Of a stretch of DNA of 64,000 nucleotides, positions 1-11,110 are shown one piece after another. Under the pieces are notes generated by a model. The model worked only from the letters and a program-made list of their open reading frames with translations. It did no database searches and was not told the DNA's origin. This DNA comes from Neckera pumila. Lineage: Eukaryota > Streptophyta > Bryopsida > Hypnales > Neckeraceae. Each line of letters opens with the position of its first letter. Positions within the stretch are counted from its first letter, which is position 1. Both the position numbers and the translations under genes were made by a program. The DNA is taken from NCBI GenBank assembly GCA_963969595.1, contig OZ018408.1, forward strand, positions 45,943,022-46,007,021, read 5' to 3'.

Positions 1-1203
1 TTTATAACTTAGTACTACTCTTGCTTTGTATAAGCTCCCCATGGCCACCACAACAAATAGGGATGCCAAGTGGGGGCTTGGTTGTATGCTTGTCAAATTT
101 GGCCGTGACCAACCACTTTTTTCTCTTCCCCATGCACCACTTTTTTCTCTTCCCCATGCCTGCCATGGGGAGCTTCACCTACCTAGGCTTGACAGCTCAT
201 CAAGTCTACGCACTTCTTGAGTTGCAATGTGGATGCTCTAAATAATGCATGTTTGCAAAAGAACTTAAATAAGGTTATGCTTCCTCTGTCTCAAAATAAG
301 ACCAATGTTTCCTTTGTATTTTTACAAAAGAAACACCAGTCTTATTTTGAGACAGAGGGAGTAACTTTTAGTAAGGGAGGAATAATTTTTACCAATGATA
401 TTTGCAAAGAGTCTTCAACGTGAATAGCATAAGTTTTCAAACAATGGATAATAGATTTCCTCTATAGCAAAAACAATTATAACCATAGGTAAGTTCATTC
501 TGTAACACATACAAATAGGACAAATTAAAGGCCTATAAATGAAAGTCATCAGTCATCTTAGCATTAGGGGGACTCGGAGTCACGGTAGCCTGACGAACCT
601 TCAACGAGTTCAGCGACGGGATACTCATCCCAAAGGCCAAGTCACGAAAGTGCAGCCAGTTTGTGGAACTTGGCAACTGAACGTGCTTGTCTGAGCGGTG
701 ACCATGACGCAATTGTCAGCGAGTTTGAGGAGAGGAGTTGGGGGAGGGAGCTCCACCGTGACTCCCCCTTCCGTCGAAGTTTGATTTGACACCGAATCAA
801 AACTCAAACATGGAGTTCAAGTGTCAATTCCTCAGTGTGGTTTAGGTTTTATGGTTTTATTTGCGCACAGAACATTCTAGAGCAGAGTTGACGATTCGTG
901 TAAATTTTCATTGTAGCTTCAATGTGGTGGACAAAACTGCACTTGCCTAGAATTGCTGGCAGAACTCGAACGCTTTCATTCCTGAACTCACGATGCGAGA
1001 CCATTTGTGGCAAAGAAAGAAGATTGGAGAATCTTGGATACCCTGCTTCGTACTTCAATTAGAAGTTGGCCCCCTGCTGATCGCAGACCCTTTCAAGAAT
1101 ATGATGCACACGGATTCGGCAATGTCTGCAATTTCCATGCCTCCCAACTCCGGGAGCAGAAACGATACCGTGCTAGGGGTGGAAAGTACAGTTTGGGCAT
1201 GAC
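1..1203. other. Intergenic, no gene supported
   Basis: Only short overlapping open frames without recognisable domains are present. The one structured item is a small inverted-repeat element at 278-361, listed separately. Positions 540-1200 are less AT-rich and lie just downstream of the MYND gene's stop codon, so part of this stretch may be its 3' untranslated region (inference). Confidence 0.5.
278..361. mobile_element. Stowaway-like MITE
   Basis: The two ends are inverted repeats: a left end reading CTTCCTCTGTCTCAAAATAA and a right end reading TTATTTTGAGACAGAGGGAG, with a short AT-rich centre. The right end is followed by TA and the left is preceded by TA two bases out. Sequence, size (~84 bp) and the TA target resemble Stowaway MITEs (Tc1/mariner superfamily), whose ends read CTCCCTCYGTC. 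No coding capacity. Confidence 0.7.
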
Positions 1204-2322
1204 TCATGCAGCATTTGCAGGGCCGGTCATTCTGAAAATGAAGCCGTTGGAAAATGTCGGGAGGTCCAAATCTTTGTGACTGGGACTCAAAGGCTGCCGA
1301 AACGGATTCACTTGCACTGGAATCGCAAAACCAGGGGGACTTCCCAGCGATAAATATTGAATCGTCTGCACAGCCATGACCGCGGCCTCCTCGCAGTAGT
1401 CGGTGAAAACGGCGGGCACATTCAGCGACTCGATCAGTCGCAGAGTGGGGTGCCAGCTCGAGAAAGCAGCAAGACCTGCATTGGCTGCAAAGATCAGATC
1501 AGGAGGGCATCCCAGCTCTGCGTGTCGATCATGATAGAGCCCCCTCCACAGCCTCATCGTTAAGCCACCCTTGGACAGAACCGAATCCCTGTTCTTGCAT
1601 GCACAGTCGACATCAGAGCAACGACAGAAAGTGGAGAATTCAAGGCTCTCCCCATCCCGGAACACTGGCACTGCAGGCCCAACGAAGTCGATGTGGAATG
1701 GTGTTCCGGGAAAGAGCGCTATCAGCTCGGCAAAAGCGGGCAGCTGGGCCAACTCTCGCTCGGGACCCAAATAGTGCACACGCAAGGACTTAGGGTTTCG
1801 GATTGGCGACTGAGATATGCACATGGCGTGGTACAGAGACAGCGGCCAATGCAAGATTAGGGCAACGGGTGAGTCGAACGGAAGGCCTCGCCAATTGTAA
1901 AACTCCTCCCAGCTCTGCAGCTCACTTGGTGGTGAATTCTCCGGAGGTCTGCACGGGCAGGAACTGGCCGGAAGATTCCAATCCCCATTCACCTGGCGCG
2001 CTCCTTCCGCGATTTGGAAGCAATTGCAAGATGCTTTCCAAACCCCGGCACCGTGAAGGCCCCAGGACTCCAGCAGAGAGCAATTGGTCGATTCTTCGGC
2101 CTCCACCAGACGAGTGGTCTGGTGAGTGAAGGAGAAAGGGAAGTCATAAAGCTCGGGCGCCCGTTGCATCTGCACCGCCATGCGGCCGCACACTTGTGCG
2201 TGCTCCCTCCAGTGGCGCTTCTGGTGTTGCCGAGAGCAGTAACGGACGGCTCCACACGAGCCGCAACGGAGAGTAGCGGGGCCCAAGCACGAGCCCGGCA
2301 AATGAATTCCGGCGCACTCCAT
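1204..2322 (-). CDS. MYND zinc finger protein (plant ZMYND15/MSS51-like)
   Basis: A 372-residue, apparently single-exon protein. Residues 3-45 form a MYND zinc finger: Cys3, Cys12, Cys20, Cys23, Cys29, His33, His37/His41 and Cys45, with the typical RYCSRQHQ and HW..H...C spacing. The rest resembles the C-terminal domain seen in MSS51-type MYND proteins, with the motifs HYLGPERE, FHIDFVGP, GLTMRLWRGLYHD and DLIFAANAGLAAF. The MECA start is characteristic of the plant family annotated as 'zinc finger MYND domain-containing protein 15', which supports this ATG. The role is unknown in plants; MYND fingers mediate protein-protein contacts, and yeast MSS51 is a mitochondrial translation activator. 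A telo-box lies ~36 bp upstream and a three-unit tandem repeat beyond that. The coding region is GC-richer than its surroundings and has no breaks. Confidence 0.88.
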   Translation of the reverse strand: MECAGIHLPGSCLGPATLRCGSCGAVRYCSRQHQKRHWREHAQVCGRMAVQMQRAPELYDFPFSFTHQTTRLVEAEESTNCSLLESWGLHGAGVWKASCNCFQIAEGARQVNGDWNLPASSCPCRPPENSPPSELQSWEEFYNWRGLPFDSPVALILHWPLSLYHAMCISQSPIRNPKSLRVHYLGPERELAQLPAFAELIALFPGTPFHIDFVGPAVPVFRDGESLEFSTFCRCSDVDCACKNRDSVLSKGGLTMRLWRGLYHDRHAELGCPPDLIFAANAGLAAFSSWHPTLRLIESLNVPAVFTDYCEEAAVMAVQTIQYLSLGSPPGFAIPVQVNPFRQPLSPSHKDLDLPTFSNGFIFRMTGPANAA

Positions 2323-2357
2323 CGCGCAGAAGATTGGAAATTGTCTCTTTGGCGTGC

Positions 2358-2366
2358 AACCCTAAA
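2358..2366 (-). promoter_or_regulatory. Telo-box upstream of the MYND gene
   Basis: AACCCTAAA on the plus strand lies 36-44 bp before the MYND start codon, with a second CCCTAAA about 14 bp further upstream. Telo-boxes are common near transcription starts of plant housekeeping genes. Whether this site is promoter or 5' untranslated region cannot be told from sequence. Confidence 0.45.
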
Positions 2367-2414
2367 CTTCGAAAGAAGACCCTAAAGCTCTCCAACCCCT
2401 TGAGCAGCCCTAAA

Positions 2415-3060
2415 CTTGTGATCAAGCACACACAATGTTGCCGCTTCGAGATGCTGGCTCCACCGCAACTTAAAATCCAAACGTGCTTTGATTCGGTAGT
2501 TAGCTCTATGTCCCAAAACCCGAAGCCTCGATGCCGAATTGAAGTATCGAAATTCTGAACTAAGGTGTTCGTACTGTATAAACAGAGCAAGGAATTGTGT
2601 GAGTTCGCCGGGAACGAGACCTTTTAGTAGTCCCACACTTGTGATGGAGCACACACAAAGCTGTCGCATAAATCTGCGACTGAGAATACAAATATGGTTT
2701 TCATTCTGTAGCATCAAAGCCTATTGCCTGAAACCCTAAACTTCAATGCAGAGGTGAAATATTGAAATTCTGTAGAGAGAAGGTGTAATTATAAGCAAAG
2801 CAAGGAAATTGTGAGAGGTCATCAGGACCTTCAGTAGGCCTGCAGTTGCGATCGAGCACACACAATGTTGCTGCTTCAAGTTGCAGGCTGTAACTTAGAA
2901 TCCAAATGCGGTTCTATTCGGTAGCTAGCCCTAAAACCCTGAATTTCTAAAACGCAATGCAGTGGGGAACAATCGAAGTTCTGAACTGTGAAAGCAATGC
3001 AGACAACAGACTTTTGAGCTAATTTTGCCTGCCTGAGGCCTGCTCTAAAAGCGACCTCTA
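2415..3060. repeat. Three-unit ~215-bp imperfect tandem repeat
   Basis: Units starting near 2415, 2638 and 2845 share the anchor GATCAAGCACACACAATG or close variants. Next come an AATCCAAA/ATACAAAT stretch, a CCCTAAA or CCCGAA segment, a GAAATTCTG segment and an AGCAAGGAA segment. Periods are about 223 and 207 bp. The array sits directly upstream of the MYND gene, so it may form its promoter. Confidence 0.7.
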
Positions 3061-3063
3061 ACA

Positions 3064-3290
3064 CAGAGGTACATTTTGCTTTCTTCAATTTACCAACAGT
3101 GTATATTTTAGAAGGTGGTTGCTTTTAGGTTTAGTGACCTTTGCGTTTCAACTTCAAAAAAAAAATTTAATTTATTTCACAAAGGTTCAAAAAATATGAA
3201 ACAACTTGGGTTAGATGCCAATTCCATTTTTCTTCCTACAAAAATAAACGGAAATCTGTTTCAAAGAATTTAGTTTCCCCTCAAATGCAA
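3064..3290. repeat. Dispersed repeat, copy 1 (AGAGGTACATTTTG family)
   Basis: Begins CAGAGGTACATTTTGC and runs through AGAAGGTGGT, CAACTTCAAAA, ACAAAGGTTCAAAAAATATG and AACAACTTGGG. The same ordered blocks recur at 15546-15810 and 42277-42550. No coding capacity or terminal repeats are obvious. Confidence 0.7.
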
Positions 3291-5395
3291 TTAGCTCTTA
3301 AAGAGTTACTTTAAGAGTAGACTACCTTATTAATGAATAAACTTGCTTGAGGTAAGCACAACTTAGGCAAGTCATACTTTTTGTGAAGTGTTGTGAATGA
3401 GCTTGAGATTAATTACAGAAAAAAAATAAAACCAAGGAGGAGAATTATGCAAATACTCTAGTCTAGTGAATGTTTCCATAATCTTTGAGGGAAATCCTCA
3501 GTGTTACAAGGATATGCAACACTTTTTTACAATCTAGTCCAACCACCTTAGGAAGGTTCATTATTGTTTTTGTAATTGCTTATACATAATGCTCTCAATG
3601 TGATGTATGTTTAATATTGTAAAACATAGTTTAAGAAATCTTTATCTTGTAGTAGTGCACATTTCATAAATATGAAGATGTTTTACAAAGTGAAAGGTTA
3701 GTAGAGTGATGACTTTTGAATATAAAGTGTAAATAGTAACTCATAGATAATATCTACATATTAAATCTTGCATCACTCTAACCAGTGTTTATAGATTGAA
3801 TTTGAAACCAAAGATCCAAAATTTCTTCAAAATTGGATTGAGAATTGAATACCAATGATTTTCAAAAAAATTATGAAGGATTTCAAAATATCAAATTTTA
3901 ATCATGGAGATTTTAGAAAACTTTATATTACATATTTATTAAAGTTGTTTTAGAGGAGTACTTAGTTTTAAAATTAGAATAGGTCAATTGTTGAAGTGAA
4001 ACATACTTGCTTGCTTTAAACTATATGGTGTTTGCAAAGAAGAGTATTGAAATCCACAGAATAAAAATGTTAGGAAAATAACACAAGAATCTTAGAAAAT
4101 TAGATGAGATGGGTTTAATTGGATGGATTTGTTGGATACATGGGAACTTGAAAGTATGAGAACAATCAAAATATGTCACTTATACTACCACATTTAGAAT
4201 TAATGCACAAAAGAATTCCTTGTTTTCATTTATTTTGAATTCCTAAAAGGCATCCCTACTTGTGGTCATTTGATTCTATATACATCCTATTAACTATCTT
4301 CTTTATTGTACTAAAAGCTCTATATATAAGTTTTCAATGATTTCTTTCAAAATACTGGTCTTCCAATTGATTAAAAAAATTTATAAATTTGCACATGTGG
4401 TTGAGAAAAATGATGAATATTGACAAGAGGCTCATATAAGTGATTTATTTTTCTACTATTCACCAAAGTATAGTAGATTTTGACTTTTGTCGGAATTTGC
4501 ATACAAAGTATGTAGATTATAAAAGAAACCTTGATTGTTCATTTAACTTTGTGGTGTTGTCATATTTTAGAATTTTTATTAATTTTCCGCAATTGTATTT
4601 GTTCAATTAGTGTATTTTCATTTGCAAAATATTTCATTTTATATACCAAAATATTAAAATTACAATAAATAGCAATATATATGGCCTAATTTATGCCTAT
4701 ATGAATTTTTTCAACCAACTTTACACATGATGCAATATAATTGTAAATTAATTGAAATTTTAGTGAACAATTTCCACTATTTTTGAAGATAAAAGGCTTA
4801 ATTCCCTTAAGACTAAGGATAGTCTAAATTTCAAAAATTGTAAAAATATATTATAAAATGAAATTCAAAACATTAATACAATAATGAACTTCAAACAAAA
4901 TTTGTAAAATATGATACATAGATCACATCCATAAAATTGTATCCAAGATTGAATCAACTAATGTACTAACCAGTATTTTCCAATAAAAAATTAAACAAAA
5001 TTTGGAGATTGTTTGTGAAATTGATTTTAGATTAAGTATTGCTGATTTTTTTAAATCAAGAATTTGTAGTCTATAAATTCAAAAAATTTAAGTTCTAATC
5101 TTGGTGTTTTATTAGATTTTAAATTTTCTTATTTTTTAAGTTATTTTGAAAATCCATTTTGTGAACCATAAAAATTACTTTTGAGGTCAAGTACATTTGT
5201 GTTTCTTGAATTATGGAAAGAGAATTGGCTAGATACCGACCTGGCTGGCTGGAGTCTTAATTTTAATTGAATATTTGAATATTTTTTTTTCTCATATCCT
5301 TGGTTGGTGCTCGCCAAATTGGTTTTAGAAACCACTCTTGGGTCTCCTTTTGGAGACCCTTTAATTCAAACACAATCCAAAAATTTAGAACTAAG
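3291..5395. other. AT-rich intergenic DNA
   Basis: Very AT-rich sequence with no coding frame, RNA gene or repeat structure that I can support. Confidence 0.6.
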
Positions 5396-5625
5396 GGCGA
5401 AGCTTTGCCGTTCGAAGGATTAGCCCCCATGTATAAAATAAAATAGGATACAAGTAGTTCTGATAGACCAAATTTAAAAAGATAGGGAAGACGACAGCTT
5501 TGCCGTTTGGGGGTTTTAGGCCCAAATTCTAAAGCTTAACTAAGAAATGTTTAGACGATAGAACTTGAAAACTTTTTCTAAGGACAATAGCTTCATCGTT
5601 TAAGAGATATTAACCTTAAATTCTA
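5396..5625. repeat. Three ~94-bp imperfect reiterations
   Basis: The motif AGCTTTGCCGTTCG recurs as AGCTTTGCCGTTTGG (5496) and AGCTTCATCGTTTAAG (5589), with spacings of about 95 and 93 bp. Each is preceded by a GGGCGA, GACGAC or GGACAAT stretch and followed by a TTAGCCCCC, TTAGGCCC or TTAACCTTAAATTCTA segment. A degenerate tandem array of unknown origin. Confidence 0.5.
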
Positions 5626-6963
5626 TAACAAACCTGACGGGGTTTGTTAAACACGTAGGATTTTGAAAGCCTTGAGTCCAACCCAAGATCTTTCCAAATG
5701 ACCAAACAATACTTTTGGCCAAATATTCCTACGACAAGGCTTTAGGAGGGTTTTTTTAAACCAAACGATAGGAATTTCCACCCAGAAAAGCTCAATGGAA
5801 TGTTGTTAGTATTTGAACTTACTAAAACCATAGTCAAGCAAGCTCCAAGTATTCAAACTAACGGCATTGCCAGAATTCAACTTAAACATCCTTGGTGTTT
5901 GTACCAATAACTCCAAATAAGCAAAATACTTCAAAAAGTGACTCAAACACAATGATTAGTAAGCACTTCAAAGGGAACCCAATGTCCTTTGAAATGGCTC
6001 AAACACACAAGAATTTGTAGAAATCAAGTAGCAAGATGGCTTCAAAATGCAAATTAAACAAGTTTTTTGGCAAGTTACCAAATTCCAACAACGTGGTTAT
6101 GTTTTGACCAAAGCTTATAAAAAGAAAGGATTGCAAAGTGAGAGGAGGAGAGGGCCTTTTATACTTCTCCAAGGCCCTTAATTTCCCTCCAATTACCTTG
6201 TTTTATTCCTAGGTAAGTCAAATTTAATGCTAATTGAAATTTTACACTATTGTTGTGATTGCTCTAACTTTTGGAGAAATGCTCCAAATGCCAAATCAAC
6301 TAGACCATTGTCTTAGAAAGACCCAAATTAGTCTAAGAGATCCTTTAACCCCTACTTCCAAGCCATTTTGCACAAAAAAAATAATGTATAGCGTACTATT
6401 AAAAAGAGTTAAAAAATCAAATGTTAATTAAAGATGATTTTTTTTCAAAATATTGATTGGCCTAGATTGTTTGTAAATCGGAAGGTTCACTTAGAAAATT
6501 TTATTTGGAATGGTGCAATTAAAGATAAGGTGTGTTTATTATTTTGGCCTAAAAATTTGAATCTTAATCTATTTTGAAGTTTTTTGGAGATAAAATAGAG
6601 TGAGACAAATTTCAGTTTTTGAATTATAACTAACATAAGGTCTCCAATAATATGCCCAATTTTATTTTTTTAGATCTAATATAGGGTTGGTATAAAGAGG
6701 TATAGGATATCCTATACTGGTGTAAAGAGTGTGTACAGCTGGGGTACAAATTAGGAGTATAGTTGGGTATAAATTATTGTAGGAATATAGTTGGGGCATT
6801 TGAGATTTGGATGACAACAAAATGGATGAAGCTCCAGTGACCGGTGGATGGATGATGACTGCCCAGTATAGTGAGTTCTATGTATTGGCGAGGGTTAGGG
6901 TTCATACTCTCTGTGATTGCATTGCAGTTCGTTAGGGTTTGAGAAATCAGGTTCCAACAATCC
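5626..6963. other. Intergenic, no gene supported
   Basis: AT-rich. Positions 6690-6770 hold short reiterations of GGTATA and TATAGTTGGG-type words. Nothing coding is supported before the ATG at 6964. Confidence 0.5.
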
Positions 6964-9900
6964 ATGGCAGCCGTTGTGAAAATCTACACATTGGAGGTGG
7001 AGTCCTCTATGCTTGAGCTATTTGAGAAGGTGAAGCGGGAGGGAGCAGAAACCCTAGCATCGCTCAGACTGTGGTTGGAGAAGGAAGAGGTCCTTGATTG
7101 GATTTCAACTTCTAGGACTTAGAGTTTAAGCGACGGATCTGGTAGAAAGTGGAGCGCCTCAATGACGTTTCTGGAGATGTATACATCATTTGTACCCTTT
7201 CTACAGATAGTGATCCAAGTAAACGGTGCCGTCTACAAGATGGATCCCACAATGAAGGAGAGCCTCTTCCTCTGAACAGTGAAGGAGAATTTGTTGTGCT
7301 GAATAAAGAAGGTAGAGTACAGCCTGTTGATCCTATTGGCTCCTCAAGGGTTAGTGGAGTCAATGGAACAACTGCTGTAGATAGTGATGATAGCGGTTTA
7401 GGATTCACAATTTCACAGACATTGATTCCATATGAAACCATGGGACGGTATCATCTTCAAGCAGAGAAGCTACGGAGGGATCTAAAAGACTGCGACCTTG
7501 ATGACTATAAGTGGGAGCTTTGATCATATGATCAAGACGACGTGGAAATCAAGAAGTTGTATTGCTATGAGTGTCGGAAGTGGAGTGGAGGAGCAAGTGG
7601 AAATCACAATAAGAGTACTATATTGAATTTGTTTTCCAATTTTAGAACAAGTCACCTACAAAGTATCCAACACATTAAGGCTTGATGTCGCAAACACAAC
7701 TTCAACTACCTTGATCACCCTCAGTCTGCAAGTCTGTAGGGGAAATACCTCTTGCTAACTCTTAAAGACCACATAGATTTAATGCAAGAAGGAGTTGATA
7801 CAATGCATGCCATCAATGCCGACCTTGAAGAAGGAGCGCAGCGCTTCCACATCGTAGGAGATCTGCAGCAAGAGAAACCAAAGAGTTATTGGTTCAAGGT
7901 CAAATGTCCTTACTGCCGAGATGGTTTATTCCAACTGTGTCCGCCTAAGAAAAATTTGGAGGCCACATTGAAGAATCATATGGCTAGTTTGAGGCACATC
8001 CAATCTGTTGTAGATTTCAAGAATGCATAATGAAGAGGGCCTATGCTGTTGACTGGTAGGAGGGAAAGACCACGAACATCTTCAGCACCGAGTGTGCAAT
8101 CTAATCAAGCAGACTTGCATGCATTTTACAGAGACGGGGGTGGTGCATCTTTGTCAGGTGGAGAACCAGGTGATTTCTCTAGCAGTGACAATAGAAACTT
8201 GCTCGCTATCATGTGCCGGGGTTTTAGGGGCCCCCATGTTGTGTATGGTGGAGTTTTCTATTGCATAACTTCATTGTTAGAAGATCAATATGTTGGCGCA
8301 GATTGGTATCCGAAACCACACTTATACACTTCTGTGTGTTTCCTTAAGGAAGATGTCAAAGTCAACAGTACATTTAGGCATAGGACATGTTGTACGGTGT
8401 CTTCGTCACTTTAAGGTTTTATTAAACTCACTTGCAATTCATGCACTGAAATTCCACGGCTAACTTATTTTAGACTAAGGGTCATTAGGGAGGACAAGTC
8501 TATTGTCAAGGGGGACTCCAGAACTACGTTTGGTGGTATTAGGATGGAATATTTGTCAATTAATGAACTTTCTCGTCACAGTAGAGATGTCACAAGAAAA
8601 TTTAGGTTGGAGAAGCTGCAACATTAGGCCACCCGTGCTAAAATCACGCAAACTTAAGGTGAAGCGTCCTACTTTGGCTAAGATGGCAAAGAATGTTGTT
8701 GCTAACCACAATGTGCATAAGTTCTTCCATAATATATTGAATGCCCATCGAACGGGGGCATTTAGAGGTAAGCTTGCACTTTGGGATTTCATTCAGGATG
8801 TTGTTAGAAATTTGAACATGGCTGATAGGGATAATCAACATAGTAAAAACACAAAGTGTTTTGCACAAGCAATGAAGGTCTACGATGGCAGGCGAATGTG
8901 CGACTTGTTTGTTCTAAATTTTGAAGGGCCTGTTTTAGGCCTGTTCCGCAATCTGGCAGCATCAATGTGGCTGATGTGGGATCGCAATTTGGAAACACAA
9001 GATAACTCGCAGTCTTCCAATGGCCCCAAATCTCTCCTAACGGCTATAGCACAATTAAGCAAGACATTAAAAAAGGGGTTCAATTTCTACCTGGTGAGCA
9101 CTTTGACATTTTTTAAGCAGTTGCTAGAATTTACATTGATGCAAAGTCGGCCTACAACGTCATTGGTCGTATTTCGATGATTTTAGCAAAAGACAAGACT
9201 AAAGTGAAAAGTAGAATTTCATGGGAAGCAAAGTGGGACACGCTTGCTAGTTTCTGTGGACCAAAGGCTAATTATGTTTGTATAACAAAGTCTACAGAAA
9301 CGTCCAAGAAAACATCTCAACATTTTATAAGATGTCTCTAGTGACATCTCTATGTCTACTTAGACATCTCTAATACAAGTGTAGAAAACGCAAAGATGGG
9401 CTCTTTATACAAGTGGAGTGGTAGAGGGGAAGACAAACTATATGGGACATTGAAAACACTAGATTTAAATTTTGGTGGAGCAGCATACAAACGTCCAATA
9501 GGATGTTTTTTGCATGTCTCAAAGGCTGCTCTAATGACGTCTCTATAGATGTTATACTGATTGTGACTATATTTCCTAAAACATCTAGAAGTCTACAAAA
9601 ATGTCCAAGAAAACATCTCAATGTTATATAAGATGTCTCTGATGACATCTCTACGTCTACTTAGACATCTCCAAAATAAGTGTAGAAAACACAAAGAGAC
9701 AGCCTCACTATACTGACATGGCATGCCATATCAACATAATTTTATGCCACATCAACTAATTTACACGTGGCATGCTACATCATATACCACGTCATCTTAT
9801 TTTCTCCCAAAGCTGCCCAATGGCTGCTTGATTCCTTTTTTTTTAACCTCGGTCAGACTTTTATCCAAAAATCGAGTAATTTCCACAGATTTATCTCCGG

Positions 9901-11110
9901 GAAAATTTTTCCTTAAAGTTGATGTGGCAGTCTATGTTTTTGCGGACAACTTGCCGGACATCAATGACTCCTTTAAATTGTCATCAAAAATCCCAATGTC
10001 AACAGTAACACCAACTTGTTTTCATTCAAATTTGCTACAATCATCTGGAACATCCTTGAAATTGCAATCCTTCTCTTTAACACCTTGATGTCTCCGTGGA
10101 CATAGTATGTTCGGCCTTGAACATCGCATGTTTTTGCTCTGACATAAAAAAAACCCGGGTTTCTTATAGTGAAACCGTGGGCGGTGGAGCAGACAGACGA
10201 GCAATTTATAAAGGTGAAGGCTAGAACCAGATTGGTGCTTGATGAGGACAGTGACTCCGAAGTCATCTAACAGAGTATGAGTACAAGGCAGTCAGGAGAT
10301 CAAGAAAGGGTGGAGGTCAGAATGAGAGCACATTTCGTGACCGATGGCCAGGATGCAGGAGTTGTGCTTTAGGGAGAAGTGAGGGATGCTATCTCCAACA
10401 TGCTGAGTTTGCACAAAGAGCAAGTAACAACTATGCCATCACCTCCTCAGGTAATTTCTACTATGGAGTTTGCGGAACACACTATTTATAAGTCTACTTT
10501 GGTATTGCAATTGAATGGTAACCCACTTTTGTCTAAGGACCAATTGACTTGGATAAAACATTCTATGTACTTTAACAATCATGATGATTATGTTACAACT
10601 GCAGCATCTTCTACTACCTGTCTTCTGGGCATTGGCTCGGATTGTGGTGTATACTTTGTGCTGTGTAGTACAAGGAACTTGTCATCTACTGTGTGGTCAG
10701 CAATCAAGAGGAAGCGGGGTTGACCGTCATTAGCGTCAAAATGTGGAACATCAACCAGTGCTTTGCAAGGAATGGACAATGGAATATGCTGGATTGGCCA
10801 AGTTCAATCCATACGCAAATGTGTTGGTATGCAGTGGAATTTGCTCCAAAATCCCATTGATCTCATGAATCTTTCCTCAACAATAAGGAAGCAGAGTTCT
10901 AACCCTTGCAAAGTTCAAGTCATGCTTCAATACTTTAGGAAATGTCTTGGTAATTTGAAGTTCAAGTATGACCACAGTGACAGTAGATGGATTGACATAG
11001 ATACAATCATCACTATCGTGATATTGGAGTATAATTCCACCATTGATATTTACACCCTTGATTTCAAAGATGCCAATGCTCTAAACCAGTTTGTCAATGA
11101 TAACAAATGA
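6964..11110 (+). pseudogene. Degenerate zinc-finger gene relic, family not recognised
   Basis: Coding-like sequence broken by several frameshifts and stops. An ATG at 6964 opens a 52-codon frame ending in TAG. The next frame (about 7149-7523) continues with an acidic, serine-rich stretch. At 7752-8030 there is a C2H2-type finger: CPYC, then His-x5-His (HMASLRH) within KNHMASLRH. At 8043-8414 follow MCRGFRGPHVVYGGV and TFRHRTC. At 8440-9280 the reading alternates frames: EIPRLTYFRLRV, KRPTLAKMAKNVV, AFRGKLALWDFIQDVV, MKVYDGRRMCDLFVLNFEGP and, in another frame, AKSAYNVIGRISMILAK. The signal stops at ~9283, where repeats are inserted, and resumes weakly at ~10168-11110 in changing frames. This looks like a dead copy of a larger gene, perhaps mobile-element derived; no catalytic motif is evident. 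Confidence 0.6.
9290..9696. repeat. Pair of ~107-bp direct repeats
   Basis: 9290-9396 and 9591-9696 are near-identical. Both begin GTCTACA.AAA.GTCCAAGAA, contain clusters of AGATGTCTCT/AGACATCTC in both orientations, and end GTGTAGAAAAC.CAAAGA. They lie in the insertion that interrupts the coding relic. Their ends (GTCTAC and GTAGA) are mutually inverted, so each unit may be a small fold-back element. Confidence 0.65.

Noticed and set aside
1989..2590. Frames overlapping the MYND gene's 5' end on both strands
   Set aside because: They overlap the well-supported MYND frame in other frames and show no domains.
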